From JBCDLI01 sp038745535 (GTDB taxonomy: Bacteria > Pseudomonadota > Alphaproteobacteria > Rhizobiales > Rhizobiaceae): a DNA stretch of 64,000 nt. Positions 8,567 to 17,857 of this stretch are shown here, piece after piece (position 1 is the first letter of the stretch; every line of letters begins with the position of its first letter). The DNA lies in the NCBI GenBank assembly GCA_038745535.1, contig JBCDLI010000006.1, positions 4,911-68,910 on the forward strand, in the 5' to 3' direction. The notes under the pieces are model-generated. The model saw only the letters and a list, made by a program, of their open reading frames with translations, did not search any database and had not been told where the DNA came from. The position numbers and the translations under genes are program-made.

Positions 8567-10018
8567 TCAAACCCACACTCCGACCGCCGTTAATGCGCCG
8601 ATCCTTAGTCCGCCAGCGCCCGCATCGAATTCACGTACAAAGACGAGATTTGAGTTGGAAATCGGCGACGGCAACGTGGTGCCAACTTGAATGTGAGCAT
8701 TTACGAAGCCGCCACCGGTGCCGTGGCCCGCACTGAAGGCCGTATCATGATCGGCGGATGCTGATGTGACATTTGAAAAGCTCCCGCCGGTCGCGTCCGG
8801 TGTGACACCAATATGCCCGTTCCACCCGCCGGTGCCCTGCGCTGAGATGCCAGCCATCAATGCCAATCCAGCTTGTGGGAAAATTGCACCGGTGTGCAGA
8901 TGCAGGAACTGTGAAATATCCACCGCGACGACCTTCGCACCGTTCAAGTTCGGCTCACCCAGTTGCACAGTTTCGCCGGGAAGCCAGCCAGCGATGTGTG
9001 TGCTATCGATAACTCGAAGATCAGATGCGGCAGGCGCTGCCTCAATCCAACATGCTTCGGGCGGGCTTTTCGACATATTCCACAATCGCAAATAGCTGAG
9101 CCCCTGCATGACGTGAGAGAAGAACATCCTGCTTGCGACTGGGCCGGTCCCGATAATGATTGGAACACCAGTATTTGGATCATTGCCGTATCGGTTTCCA
9201 TCGGCAAGCGTGATGATGTCTCCTGACACATTGTTGATGGTCGCAGCCCGGGGGAACCCCGTCCGTGGTTCGTCAAAGCGCCAAATAGTTGATATGTTTG
9301 CGCCGCCGGGCGTGAAAATCTGGCTGCTTAATGGTGCACCGCTCAGTGCGTGCTTCATACCTTGGGGAAAGGTAACACCGCCCGTTGATTGATCAGCGAT
9401 AAGCGCATCAATCCAGTCAGCTCCGTTTGGTGACACCTTCACCCGCCAGTCATCATCGCCCGTTAGCCCAAATTCTGCGCGGCCTGACCAACCTGTTTGA
9501 AACAGTATTGAGGCCGTGTCTGATGATGAGTTCTTATTGATTTTCAGTTGGTGGCCTGCGCCCTCATGGGTCAAAAGTGAGGACGGCGCGCCCACGACAA
9601 GCCTGTTCGTTTCATCCGCTGACGCATTAATTCCCAGCGAAGCCATGTTTTGAAGTGAAGACGGTGATGCGACCGCCTCAACCCATGTGCTGCCGTCAAA
9701 GCACAAAAGCAGACGGTTCGATAAGTCGCGCGCCAGCCAACCCGGTTTCGGTTCTAGGAAGGCCCAAAAACCATCCTGCCAAGCGGCAATTTGGTTAGGC
9801 TTGCCAAGCCATTCATTGATAGGCGCGGTGCCTGTCCAGTGACGCTCGCCCGCCACAGGGTTTGCCGGAGGCGTATTCTCACCCATCGTTGAAAACGCAA
9901 GCTGCACAAGTGCGTCGAGCATGCGTATCGCTTCATTGTGCGTGACGTGTTTTTGGGCCTGTGCCGGCATAATATATGGGAGCGATAGGTTCTCGCTGCT
10001 GTCCTCGATCGTCGCCAT
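8567..10018 (-). CDS. DUF2793 domain-containing phage-tail-like protein
   Basis: The N-terminal region (LPYIMPAQAQKHVTHNEAIR, then MLDALVQLAF, then the tryptophan-rich EWLGKPNQIAAWQDGFWAFL) is the DUF2793 signature found in alphaproteobacterial prophage and gene-transfer-agent tail regions. The remaining 380 residues are glycine-, serine- and asparagine-rich and look like beta-structured fibre or surface-binding sequence. I chose ATG 10018 (MATIEDSS) because GGAG sits nine bases ahead; an ATG five codons upstream lacks good spacing. The gene stands alone, without capsid, terminase or other tail genes, and converges on the sulfotransferase pseudogene. A polysaccharide-binding role is inference from context only. 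Confidence 0.8.
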   Translation of the reverse strand: MATIEDSSENLSLPYIMPAQAQKHVTHNEAIRMLDALVQLAFSTMGENTPPANPVAGERHWTGTAPINEWLGKPNQIAAWQDGFWAFLEPKPGWLARDLSNRLLLCFDGSTWVEAVASPSSLQNMASLGINASADETNRLVVGAPSSLLTHEGAGHQLKINKNSSSDTASILFQTGWSGRAEFGLTGDDDWRVKVSPNGADWIDALIADQSTGGVTFPQGMKHALSGAPLSSQIFTPGGANISTIWRFDEPRTGFPRAATINNVSGDIITLADGNRYGNDPNTGVPIIIGTGPVASRMFFSHVMQGLSYLRLWNMSKSPPEACWIEAAPAASDLRVIDSTHIAGWLPGETVQLGEPNLNGAKVVAVDISQFLHLHTGAIFPQAGLALMAGISAQGTGGWNGHIGVTPDATGGSFSNVTSASADHDTAFSAGHGTGGGFVNAHIQVGTTLPSPISNSNLVFVREFDAGAGGLRIGALTAVGVWV

Positions 10019-10447
10019 CGTGATGAGCTCCATCCTTTAGTTATGCCGGTGCAAATCACCCGCGCATGATGGGTCGATGGTAGCTCCGTCCAAAAACGGG
10101 CGGATAAATAGGGCGTGAAATTATGTGAGCGCAATGTCTGTGAGTAGCCAAACACTTACCGCTGCAAGCTTTTTCCGCGTCACCAAATCAGCGACCTCAG
10201 TGAGTTTCGCCGAAGATGATTGAGCCATTCAATTAACAAAATATACCACGATACCTTTCGAAGAATCAGCTTGGAGAGTAAGGACAGCCTTTTGGTTTTA
10301 GTCCCTATTTGAGTAGTACATTGAAACGTTCTGCATTTTTCCTTTGCATGTTAAGCGTCCCCGTACGCGGCACGTTCCCAAAACGGTCCATCAAGATCCT
10401 CGTCCCAATTGAGCACAGATCAACATTGATGCTCGGGCACTGAAACG
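10019..10447. other. intergenic region between divergent DUF2793 and glycosyltransferase genes
   Basis: This divergent region should contain promoters for both neighbours. A minus-strand 35-codon frame (10121-10228, MAQSSSAKLTEVADLVTR...) exists but has no ribosome site. No terminator or clear inverted repeat was found. Confidence 0.4.
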
Positions 10448-11569
10448 ATGCGAAAAGTACTCCACGTTTTCAAACTCTATTACCCGGAAAAATTTGGGGG
10501 CGTGCAGCGGGCTATCTACGATATAGCCGAAGGCACGGTCGATTACGGCTATGCGTCGACGGTTTTTGCGCTGAGCAAAAAACCGAATTCGGATGGGTTC
10601 GATGTGGGCAGACATGACGCGGTCACGTTCAGTCAACAGGCATATATCGCTTCAACAGGTTTTTCTATTCCTGCGGCGATGGCATTTCGAAAGCATGCAA
10701 GCGAGGCCGACATCATCCACTACCATTTTCCTTGGCCATTTATGGATATTCTGCATTCGACCCTGAATGCACAAAAGCCGACAATCATCACCTACCACTC
10801 AGACATCGTTAAACAGGGCAGGTTGCTTCGGTTGTATAAACCGCTCATGCATCGCTTTCTCAAAAGCGCTGATCGGATTATCGCGACCTCACCAAATTAC
10901 CTGCAATCCAGTCGCGTGCTGCAGCGCTACAGTGAGAAGACAACGGTTATACCCTTAGCGATGCCGGCCGACGAACAGCCTTGTGAGCCGTCAATTGTCG
11001 AGAAATGGCGAGCCAAGGTTGGAGAGGGCTATTTCTTATTCCTTGGGGCCTTGCGATATTACAAAGGCTTGGACACGCTCATATCTGTTGCCCGCACGAC
11101 TGGGCTTCCCATTGTTATTGCTGGGACCGGACGCCAGAGCCATTCACTCAAGGCCTATGCGCCGGAGAATGTTCGCTTCATTGGCCACTACACAGATAAG
11201 GACCGCGCGGCGCTTCTGTCATTGGCGCATGCCTTTGTTTTTCCATCCAATCGGCGTTCGGAAGCCTTTGGGATGAGCCTTCTGGAAGCAGCGCGGGCAT
11301 CGCTTCCACTCATCTGCTGTGAGATCGGGACCGGTACGACCTTCGTGAACAAACATGAGGAAACAGGCCTCGTCGTACCGCCAAATGATCCAAACGCACT
11401 AGCTGATGCGATGAGACGCCTCGACAATGATCACGGCCTAGCGAAGCGTTTGGGCAACAACGCACGCGCGCGCTTCTTGCAACACTTCACCACGGCCAAA
11501 ACGTCCAACCTCTATGCGCAAACCTATGAAGACCTGCTCTCGACGCACGGTCAAACAGCGGCTGCCTAA
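10448..11569 (+). CDS. glycosyltransferase family 4 (GT-B)
   Basis: This is a cytoplasmic retaining glycosyltransferase, likely adding a mannose-type sugar to the growing polysaccharide. The 373-residue protein has the GT4 N-terminal glycine motif (YYPEKFGGVQRAIYDIAEG), the linker strand FLFLGALRYYKGLDTLI near residue 197, and the donor-site E-x7-E motif in SEAFGMSLLEAARA near residue 273. It is followed by TGLVVPPNDPNALADAM, typical of the C-terminal lobe. It converges with the phosphomannomutase gene, with 4 bp between stops. Donor and linkage cannot be assigned; GDP-mannose is inferred from the adjacent manC and phosphomannomutase genes. Confidence 0.88.
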   Translation: MRKVLHVFKLYYPEKFGGVQRAIYDIAEGTVDYGYASTVFALSKKPNSDGFDVGRHDAVTFSQQAYIASTGFSIPAAMAFRKHASEADIIHYHFPWPFMDILHSTLNAQKPTIITYHSDIVKQGRLLRLYKPLMHRFLKSADRIIATSPNYLQSSRVLQRYSEKTTVIPLAMPADEQPCEPSIVEKWRAKVGEGYFLFLGALRYYKGLDTLISVARTTGLPIVIAGTGRQSHSLKAYAPENVRFIGHYTDKDRAALLSLAHAFVFPSNRRSEAFGMSLLEAARASLPLICCEIGTGTTFVNKHEETGLVVPPNDPNALADAMRRLDNDHGLAKRLGNNARARFLQHFTTAKTSNLYAQTYEDLLSTHGQTAAA

Positions 11570-11573
11570 CGTT

Positions 11574-13007
11574 TTACGGCGCCCGCTTGCTCAAATGATC
11601 AAGCGCTTGAGACAGTAGTTCATCTGCCCGATCAGTAGTTGATGACTCCACATAGACCCGAAACTCAGGCGCGTTTCCCGATGGTCTAAGATGCACGATG
11701 TCGCCACTTTCAAGAGAAGCCCGTAGCCCGTCAGTTTCATCGGTTGAGACAACCTTGCCGAAAGGCTCCATAAATTCAGACAGTTTGACTTCATCCTCCG
11801 AAAGATCGGCCAGCAATGCCAAAGACAAGTGAGTTGGCCAATCCACAAGGCGATCCGACCTCGTAAATCTAGGCGGTAGCGAGTCTGACAATTTGGAAAG
11901 CGGTATGTTCTCGCGTTTTGCCAGAGCAACCGTTGCAAGAATTGGTAAGATAGCATCGCGTGTGGGCAATGGAGACAGCGTTGACCCATCGGGTAAAGTG
12001 AAGTCGGACCCAAGCAAGGTACCGCCATTGGCTTCGTAGCCTATGACAGCGTCCATCCCTTCCATGGATTTGATCACATGGGGCGAACCGATTTTGGTAC
12101 GGATCACTTGGTCAAACCACTTCGACTGTTCGACGACGCTATTCGATGAAACCGGCGTTACAATTGTTCTTGCACTGAGATACTTCGCCGAAAAGACGCC
12201 CAAAAGGTCACCTTGGAAGAAATTGCCTTTTTCATCCGCCAAGAGGGGTCTGTCACCATCTCCGTCCGTCGACACAATGATGTCAAATCCAAACTCGGAG
12301 CTCCACGCTTTTGCTTTCTCACGGTCAGCTTGTGAAACGGCTTCAGTGTCAATCGGGACAAAGTGAGATGTCCGCTCAAGCGCGGTGACTTCGGCTCCAA
12401 GGGCTTGAAGTAAGCGCGCAGTCAGATCACGACCGACAGCGGAGTGTTGGAAATGTCCAACCCTTTGCCCATCCAAGACGCCGGCGAAACTTGTCATATA
12501 GCGCTGAAAATACTCTTCTTCGGGTGCGGGATCGGGATCACCCAAATCATTAGCCACCAAAGCTCCAGAAACTATGACCTCAGAAGAAGCGATAGGCGCC
12601 TCATCAGCCTTTGTGATTTCGCCATCGGCGTAGTAAAATTTGATGCCGTTTCTATCGAAGGGAATATGGCTTCCGGTAATCATCACAGCGGGTAGACTTT
12701 GCTGGGTACTCGCCAAAGCCAAAGCGGGGGTTGGAATTGTTCCGCAACAAATCGGCTGCATCCCCGCGTCAGTGATGGCTTTCGCAACAGCCAGTGCGAT
12801 CTCCGGGGAAGAGGGGCGTAAATCGTATGCAAAGAGCACTTTCGACCCGGTCGTTACGCCCCGACTTTTGACGCCGTGATCAAGAAAGCCTCGGGTGACC
12901 GCGTAACACACTTGATCATTGAGATCGGTCACGAGCCCACGTAGCCCGCTTGTCCCAAAAGAAACCTGAGAGGCAGAGAGGATAGATCGGACTGTATTTT
13001 CTACCAC
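11574..13007 (-). CDS. phosphomannomutase (phosphohexomutase family)
   Basis: It interconverts mannose-6-phosphate and mannose-1-phosphate, supplying ManC. The 477-residue protein has the four sites of the alpha-D-phosphohexomutase family: the phosphoserine loop (VMITGSHIPFDRNGIKFY), the metal loop (STDGDGDRPLL), the sugar loop (GYEANGGTLL) and the phosphate-binding loop (RPSGNAPEFRVYVES). The longest frame begins at TTG 13043 with no usable ribosome site. GTG 13007 follows GGAG at eight bases and starts just before the conserved FGTSGLRG, so I prefer it. A dual phosphoglucomutase activity is possible. It is divergent from manC, 174 bp apart. Confidence 0.9.
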   Translation of the reverse strand: MVENTVRSILSASQVSFGTSGLRGLVTDLNDQVCYAVTRGFLDHGVKSRGVTTGSKVLFAYDLRPSSPEIALAVAKAITDAGMQPICCGTIPTPALALASTQQSLPAVMITGSHIPFDRNGIKFYYADGEITKADEAPIASSEVIVSGALVANDLGDPDPAPEEEYFQRYMTSFAGVLDGQRVGHFQHSAVGRDLTARLLQALGAEVTALERTSHFVPIDTEAVSQADREKAKAWSSEFGFDIIVSTDGDGDRPLLADEKGNFFQGDLLGVFSAKYLSARTIVTPVSSNSVVEQSKWFDQVIRTKIGSPHVIKSMEGMDAVIGYEANGGTLLGSDFTLPDGSTLSPLPTRDAILPILATVALAKRENIPLSKLSDSLPPRFTRSDRLVDWPTHLSLALLADLSEDEVKLSEFMEPFGKVVSTDETDGLRASLESGDIVHLRPSGNAPEFRVYVESSTTDRADELLSQALDHLSKRAP

Positions 13008-13181
13008 GATATAGTCTCCATTCCGGAGGTCTCCCGCGCGCAATTTCCCGCAACACTACCGAATTCATTTACCGGCCAAAATTCACCTACGCGGTCGACC
13101 AATGACCCGTTGTGCCTGCCTTGGCGGTTGGTTAATAGCGACGCAGCGACCTTTGATTTCTCAATTTTTAGAGCGTGATAG

Positions 13182-14603
13182 ATGACCAGAAAAATTATTC
13201 CAGTAATCATTAGTGGAGGATCAGGCTCGAGGTTGTGGCCACGTTCACGGCGAGCGCATCCAAAGCCCTATGTGCGACTGCCCGATGACAGCACATTGAT
13301 TGGCGAAACCTTCGCGCGCGCGGCGTCAATTGAAGGCGTTGAAGAGATTTGTACGGTCACCAATAAGGATCATTTTTTCCTCGCTTCCGACTGTTACGAA
13401 GAGCGCGAGATAGACGGGATACAGCACCATTTCATTTTAGAGCCGTTCGGCCGTAACACGGCGCCTGCCATCGCCGCTGCTGCAATTCACCTGAAGAAAA
13501 CTGCGGGTGAAGACTGCATCGCGCTTCTCTTACCCGCCGACCACATGATCAAAGATAGCGCCGCTTTGAACGAGGCCTTCGAAAAAGCATTTGTGAAGGC
13601 GGCTGAGGGGAAAATTGTTACGTTCGGGATTACTCCGACGTCACCAGAAACCGGTTTCGGATATCTGGAAATGGATGGCGACGCCTTCGTCCGTTTTGTG
13701 GAGAAGCCGGAATTGAGCATCGCTCAAGAATACTTCGCATCCGGCAAGCACTTTTGGAATTCTGGAATGTTCTGCTTTTCAGTGTCCACCATGCTTGAAG
13801 CCCTCGATGAACATTGCCCAGACGTGTTGAGCGCCGTCGAGGACTGCGTTGCAGCATCGGAAGCGTTCACTGTCCCGATGGGAAAAACGCTCAAGCTGGA
13901 CGCAAAGACCTTCGCAGCCGCGCCTGATATTTCTATCGACTACGCTGTCATGGAAAAAGCTGACAACATCGCCAGCGTGACAACTGACTGCGGTTGGTCT
14001 GATATTGGATCTTGGCTCGCCTATTCTGAGCTTTTCCCGGTGGACGAACATCACAATCGAACCACCGGAGACGTCGTTTCCATCAAATCGAGCGAGTGCA
14101 TCGTGGATGCTGAAACGCGTTTTGTGGGCTTGGTCGGGGTTAAAGATATCATGGTGATCGACACACCGGATGCCCTTTTGGTGGCCGATAAAAATCATGC
14201 GCAGGACGTGAAGGGTGTATTTGAGGCTCTATCGAAGTCAGGTCACGAAGCAGCTGTTTCACACACCACCGTTCACCGACCCTGGGGCGCGTACACGGTC
14301 CTCGAAGAAGGCGAGCGCTTCAAGATTAAGCGCATAGTCGTGAAGCCGGGGGCGCAGTTATCCCTGCAAGCCCATCACCATAGGTCGGAGCATTGGGTTG
14401 TGGTTGCCGGGACTGCAAAAATCACAAATGGCGATACCGAGCTGCTTTTGACAACCAACCAGTCGACCTACATCCCTTGCGGCGGCCAGCACAGGCTCGA
14501 AAATCCGGGTATTATCCCGCTCGTTTTGATCGAAGTTCAAACCGGGGAATATCTCGGCGAGGACGATATTGTCCGTTTCGATGATGTCTATGGCCGAGCT
14601 TAA
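13182..14603 (+). CDS. manC: mannose-1-phosphate guanylyltransferase / mannose-6-phosphate isomerase
   Basis: This bifunctional type II enzyme makes GDP-mannose from mannose-1-phosphate and GTP and may also isomerise fructose-6-phosphate to mannose-6-phosphate. The 473-residue protein has the nucleotidyltransferase loop (ISGGSGSRLWPRSRRAHPKP), GRNTAPAIAAAA, RFVEKP, and a C-terminal cupin isomerase domain with LQAHHHRSEHWVVVAGTA. Length matches ManC/AlgA. With the divergent phosphomannomutase and downstream gmd and fcl it completes the route to GDP-mannose and GDP-L-fucose. Confidence 0.95.
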   Translation: MTRKIIPVIISGGSGSRLWPRSRRAHPKPYVRLPDDSTLIGETFARAASIEGVEEICTVTNKDHFFLASDCYEEREIDGIQHHFILEPFGRNTAPAIAAAAIHLKKTAGEDCIALLLPADHMIKDSAALNEAFEKAFVKAAEGKIVTFGITPTSPETGFGYLEMDGDAFVRFVEKPELSIAQEYFASGKHFWNSGMFCFSVSTMLEALDEHCPDVLSAVEDCVAASEAFTVPMGKTLKLDAKTFAAAPDISIDYAVMEKADNIASVTTDCGWSDIGSWLAYSELFPVDEHHNRTTGDVVSIKSSECIVDAETRFVGLVGVKDIMVIDTPDALLVADKNHAQDVKGVFEALSKSGHEAAVSHTTVHRPWGAYTVLEEGERFKIKRIVVKPGAQLSLQAHHHRSEHWVVVAGTAKITNGDTELLLTTNQSTYIPCGGQHRLENPGIIPLVLIEVQTGEYLGEDDIVRFDDVYGRA

Positions 14604-14629
14604 TCGGAGGACTGGAACTACTATCTATC

Positions 14630-14649
14630 AGGCCCAGAACAGTGGGCCT
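14630..14649. terminator. inverted repeat between convergent manC and glycosyltransferase genes
   Basis: AGGCCCA-GAACAG-TGGGCCT is a perfect 7-bp stem with a 6-base loop in the 45 bp between two convergent stops. It lacks a good T-run on either side, so it may be a weak or factor-assisted bidirectional terminator. Confidence 0.4.
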
Positions 14650-15791
14650 TAGAGAGATTTTGTGCTTTTGCCTTCGTGAAACCGCTCGATCGCCATATCA
14701 AAGGCACCGATAAGGAGCGGCAAGACCGTTTCACTACCGAACCGCGACGCTGACTCGGTTCTGATTTCAACATCTCGTGGACTAGGTTTGGCGGATAGTG
14801 CCGCCACCAGACCGCCCGTGATTGATGCCGTCTCCAGCGGATCGACTTTTATGGCCGTCGAGCTCGACACTTCATCAAGCGAGGTGTCTTTTGAGATCAC
14901 TACAAGCTTACCGCGCGCCTCCGCCTCAATCGCCGGATAACCAAAGCCCTCGTAGAGCGAGGGCATCACGACAAAGCGGCACTTTGAGTAAAGCTGGCTC
15001 AGTTCGGCTTCTGAAACGCGACCCACCCATTTGACGTACTCGCTATGACGGGCAATGCGGTCTTTCACGGATTTTGACTTCCACCCGTCACCGCCAGCAA
15101 TCACCAGACTTAGCGAACCTCGAATGTTTGGAGGGACAGCCATGAATGCATCGATTAGCCGTCCAAGATTTTTGCGTGGTTCCAAAGTTCCGACAAATAG
15201 GCAGTAATCGGATGGCAGGTCATCCGGACCCTCCAAGATTGTCTCGGACGTAGGTCCTGCAGCAGTCCGATGAGTTATATTCGGCACAATGAGCGTCTTG
15301 TTCCGTGATCGCGGTTGAAGTTTTTTCAGTTCAGCAGCGGAGTTTCGAGACACGGTCATGACGACGTGTGCGGCAGCTATTGCTCTGGCCGAAAGCGCAT
15401 ATTCGGCCGCTAATCTGTGGAGGCGCATTGTACCAGGTGCCTGCCGCCATACACTGTCGTGAACGGTCAGAGCGCAAGGAACATTGTGAGCCAGCCTACT
15501 GGAGAGCCGGTGCGCGGGCGCCCAGAAGACGTCGGGCTGAATGGTGGTGACATACTTCGGCAGATCGCGCGAACCCCAAACAACCCGTTGCACTGGGGTG
15601 ACGCAATCAGACTCGTAAATTGTGGCATTGGAGAGCTCTTTTAGAGCAGAGAAGTCGGGATGAAGTTTGCCGCTGCAAAAAAGAGACAGTCTGTGATTGT
15701 CATCGACCAACGCTAGACAGGCGTTTTCGATAGCACGCGCTATTCCAGATCTTGCCCGCGCCAAATTTCGGATATCAATCGCAATGTGCAT
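14649..15791 (-). CDS. glycosyltransferase family 4 (GT-B)
   Basis: This is a predicted cytoplasmic polysaccharide glycosyltransferase of 380 residues. The N-terminus MHIAIDIRNLARARSGIARA is typical of the mannosyltransferase-like GT4 group. The middle has LFVGTLEPRKNLGRLIDAF and VIAGGDGWKSK, and the donor-site E-x7-E motif lies in PSLYEGFGYPAIEAEARGK near residue 272. It follows the ABC exporter genes on the same strand, 39 bp after the ATPase stop, so it probably belongs to that operon. The sugar transferred is unknown. Confidence 0.88.
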   Translation of the reverse strand: MHIAIDIRNLARARSGIARAIENACLALVDDNHRLSLFCSGKLHPDFSALKELSNATIYESDCVTPVQRVVWGSRDLPKYVTTIQPDVFWAPAHRLSSRLAHNVPCALTVHDSVWRQAPGTMRLHRLAAEYALSARAIAAAHVVMTVSRNSAAELKKLQPRSRNKTLIVPNITHRTAAGPTSETILEGPDDLPSDYCLFVGTLEPRKNLGRLIDAFMAVPPNIRGSLSLVIAGGDGWKSKSVKDRIARHSEYVKWVGRVSEAELSQLYSKCRFVVMPSLYEGFGYPAIEAEARGKLVVISKDTSLDEVSSSTAIKVDPLETASITGGLVAALSAKPSPRDVEIRTESASRFGSETVLPLLIGAFDMAIERFHEGKSTKSL

Positions 15792-15830
15792 GGATTTTGA
15801 TAGTCTCAGCGCCCGAAAATACGAGTGGCG

Positions 15831-16583
15831 CTACAACAATTTGTGGTAGCTCTCCACCTTGGCGTAGTATTCGTCGTGCGCAGCATAAACCTCATCGAGC
15901 GGTCCGTATCCCTTCAGCTTGCCGAGATGTAGCCACATCAATTTATTGCAAACCTGTTTTAGCAAGCCACGATTGTGGCTGGCCAAGACCGTGACAGTGG
16001 CATCGTCAACTAGGCTGTGCATCCGTTTTGCAGCTTTTTTTTGAAAGTTCGCGTCACCTGCGCCAAGCCATTCATCCAGAAGCAATATGTCTGGAGAGAA
16101 TGCGGTTGAGATCGAAAAAGCCAGTCGTGTCGTCATCCCGCTTGAATAGGTGCGAAGAGGCAGGTCGATGAAATCTTCAAGTTCGGCGAATGCAATAATT
16201 TCATCGAGCTTGGCCTTTGTTTCCTTAGTGGTGCGGCCAGCGACTTTGCTGCGCAGGAAAATATTTTCCCGGCCCGTTAGTTCCGGTTGCATACCCATAT
16301 TGATCGTAAACAAGCAGTTCGGATCGCCGGTTACTTCAATCCGCCCACGGCTCGAGCGATAGATACCCGCCATGACCCTCAATAGGGTCGATTTTCCTGA
16401 TCCGTTGCGACCCACAATGCCCACTCGGTCGCCATCCTTGATCTCGAAGGAAATATCATCGAGCACTCTCAGATGGTGAACGTTACCCACCCGAAAGTAG
16501 CGACTCTTGTCGGCTTTGGCTAAGTTCTTGGCGTTCGCAATCGGGAGATCCAAGCCAACGTTTTCCGCTGTAATCGACGACAC
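15831..16583 (-). CDS. ABC exporter ATP-binding protein, Wzt/KpsT type
   Basis: This ATPase would power export of the finished polysaccharide across the inner membrane. Motifs are the Walker A GRNGSGKST near residue 67, Q-loop region, signature YSSGMTTRLAFS and Walker B ILLLDEWLGAGD. The frame is open further upstream into the permease gene. GTG 16583, 5 bp after the permease stop, starts at the conserved SSITAENVGLDLPI. The resulting 250-residue protein ends soon after the D-loop/H-loop region. It therefore lacks the C-terminal carbohydrate-binding domain of O9a-type Wzt and resembles KpsT. Confidence 0.9.
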   Translation of the reverse strand: MSSITAENVGLDLPIANAKNLAKADKSRYFRVGNVHHLRVLDDISFEIKDGDRVGIVGRNGSGKSTLLRVMAGIYRSSRGRIEVTGDPNCLFTINMGMQPELTGRENIFLRSKVAGRTTKETKAKLDEIIAFAELEDFIDLPLRTYSSGMTTRLAFSISTAFSPDILLLDEWLGAGDANFQKKAAKRMHSLVDDATVTVLASHNRGLLKQVCNKLMWLHLGKLKGYGPLDEVYAAHDEYYAKVESYHKLL

Positions 16584-16588
16584 TTGGT

Positions 16589-17422
16589 TCAAATCCAAAA
16601 AACGACCCGGTCGCGGTAGCGACCGAAAACCACCAAAGCAAGTAGCCAGCCGACTACGGTCACAACGCCGACAAAAATCCAACTGGTCAATGCCGGAGAG
16701 GCATCAATAAGTGGTGCCCTGAAAATCTCTAGGAAGTGGAACAGCGGGTTCCACCAAAGCACATTGATTGCGCTTCCGATCTGGTCCGGCATCCAAAAGA
16801 TTGGTGTTAGAAAAAGCATAACCCGCATCACCGTTTCAACCGCGTGTCTGACATCGCGATATCGGGTCGCCACAACCCCGAAAAAGAGCTTTACCCAAAC
16901 CATGTTCAAAATCATCACGAGCACAGCTGCCAGGGATAAAAATCCAACGGGCTCGACCGACGGTCTCAAGTAAACGAAGATCGCGACCAGAACGAGGGCC
17001 GTAAAGCCAAGATTGATCAGTTCTCGTGCCACGTCTTTAAAAACGTAAACCGACAGCGGTAGAGGATCATTTTTGATGAAACCCTGCGCCGAGATGAATG
17101 TCCCGGCAGCCGAGACAATTGAAGCGTTGACCACGAACCAAATGAAAAACCCTGACGATAGGTATAGTGCGTAATACGACCCTCGATCTTCGCCGAATAA
17201 CGTGCCGAAAATAACGAGTTTTACAACAATGAACACGCCAAAAGAGGCCATGATCCAAACCATCCCAAAGACCGAACGGCTGTATAATGATCTCACCGCT
17301 GTCCAAGCCAACGAACTCCACATTCGCCAGTGCGCGAATCCGCGGCCCAAATCGGTTATTGCGACCTTGAACGGATTTAAGGCTCCGTCCCGAACTATCA
17401 CTGAACGAGCAGACTCCGTCAT
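16589..17422 (-). CDS. ABC exporter permease, Wzm/KpsM type (ABC-2)
   Basis: This is the membrane half of the polysaccharide exporter. The 277-residue protein shows about six hydrophobic segments (for example VFGMVWIMASFGVFIVVKLV, SGFFIWFVVNASIVSAAG, LAAVLVMILNMVWVKLFFGV and a final WIFVGVVTVVGWLLALVVF). It also has the conserved N-terminal amphipathic region LWRMWSSLAW-like sequence and FLTPIFWMPDQI, common to Wzm/KpsM permeases. It is translated just ahead of the ATPase gene with 5 bp between. Lipid or protein carrier cannot be inferred from it. Confidence 0.92.
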   Translation of the reverse strand: MTESARSVIVRDGALNPFKVAITDLGRGFAHWRMWSSLAWTAVRSLYSRSVFGMVWIMASFGVFIVVKLVIFGTLFGEDRGSYYALYLSSGFFIWFVVNASIVSAAGTFISAQGFIKNDPLPLSVYVFKDVARELINLGFTALVLVAIFVYLRPSVEPVGFLSLAAVLVMILNMVWVKLFFGVVATRYRDVRHAVETVMRVMLFLTPIFWMPDQIGSAINVLWWNPLFHFLEIFRAPLIDASPALTSWIFVGVVTVVGWLLALVVFGRYRDRVVFWI

Positions 17423-17857
17423 TTTATTTCTGAAATGATCATGCGCGAAAAAGATGTTCGGGTGTGCGTAGGCCAGCTGGTCTCATGGGTCATACCTTGA
17501 AAGCAATGCATTTGGTCTTTGTTCATTATGCGTTCTAGAACGACGCTCTGCGAAATGATCTGCGACGAAATTTTAGTCGCTATGCCCACAAGCTTGCGAC
17601 CATGTCTATTCCCAAAAACGGTGACAAACGATCCGTCCGTCATTCGCGGAATCTGCCGAAGGTGAAATCCAGTGACAGTTGAAAACGATGTATCAACCTC
17701 GACCCAATATCGTGACGGGTAATCGTTGTTCAGTGAAAATAGCAGTTCTGAGCAGGTCGGCTGGCGCTGCAAGACGTTGGCAGAAGGATTACTTGGCACG
17801 CGCGGCGATTGCCGCTAGGCCACAACAACGAAAGCAGGAAAATTGTCGTCTGGAAGC
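17423..17857. other. intergenic stretch upstream of the ABC exporter with an uncertain ORF
   Basis: A minus-strand frame (17419-17799, 126 codons, GTG start) overlaps the permease start by ATGA, which is suggestive. However, it has no ribosome site, no recognisable domain and an unremarkable composition. I leave it unassigned. The region must also contain the promoters for the exporter operon and for the divergent gene at 17858. Confidence 0.35.

Noticed and set aside
10121..10228. Minus-strand 35-codon peptide upstream of the DUF2793 gene
   Set aside because: No ribosome site and no known family; short frames of this size are expected by chance.
17419..17799. Minus-strand 126-codon frame overlapping the permease start by ATGA
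   Set aside because: GTG start without a ribosome site, no recognisable domain. The overlap alone is not enough; left as uncertain in the intergenic entry.
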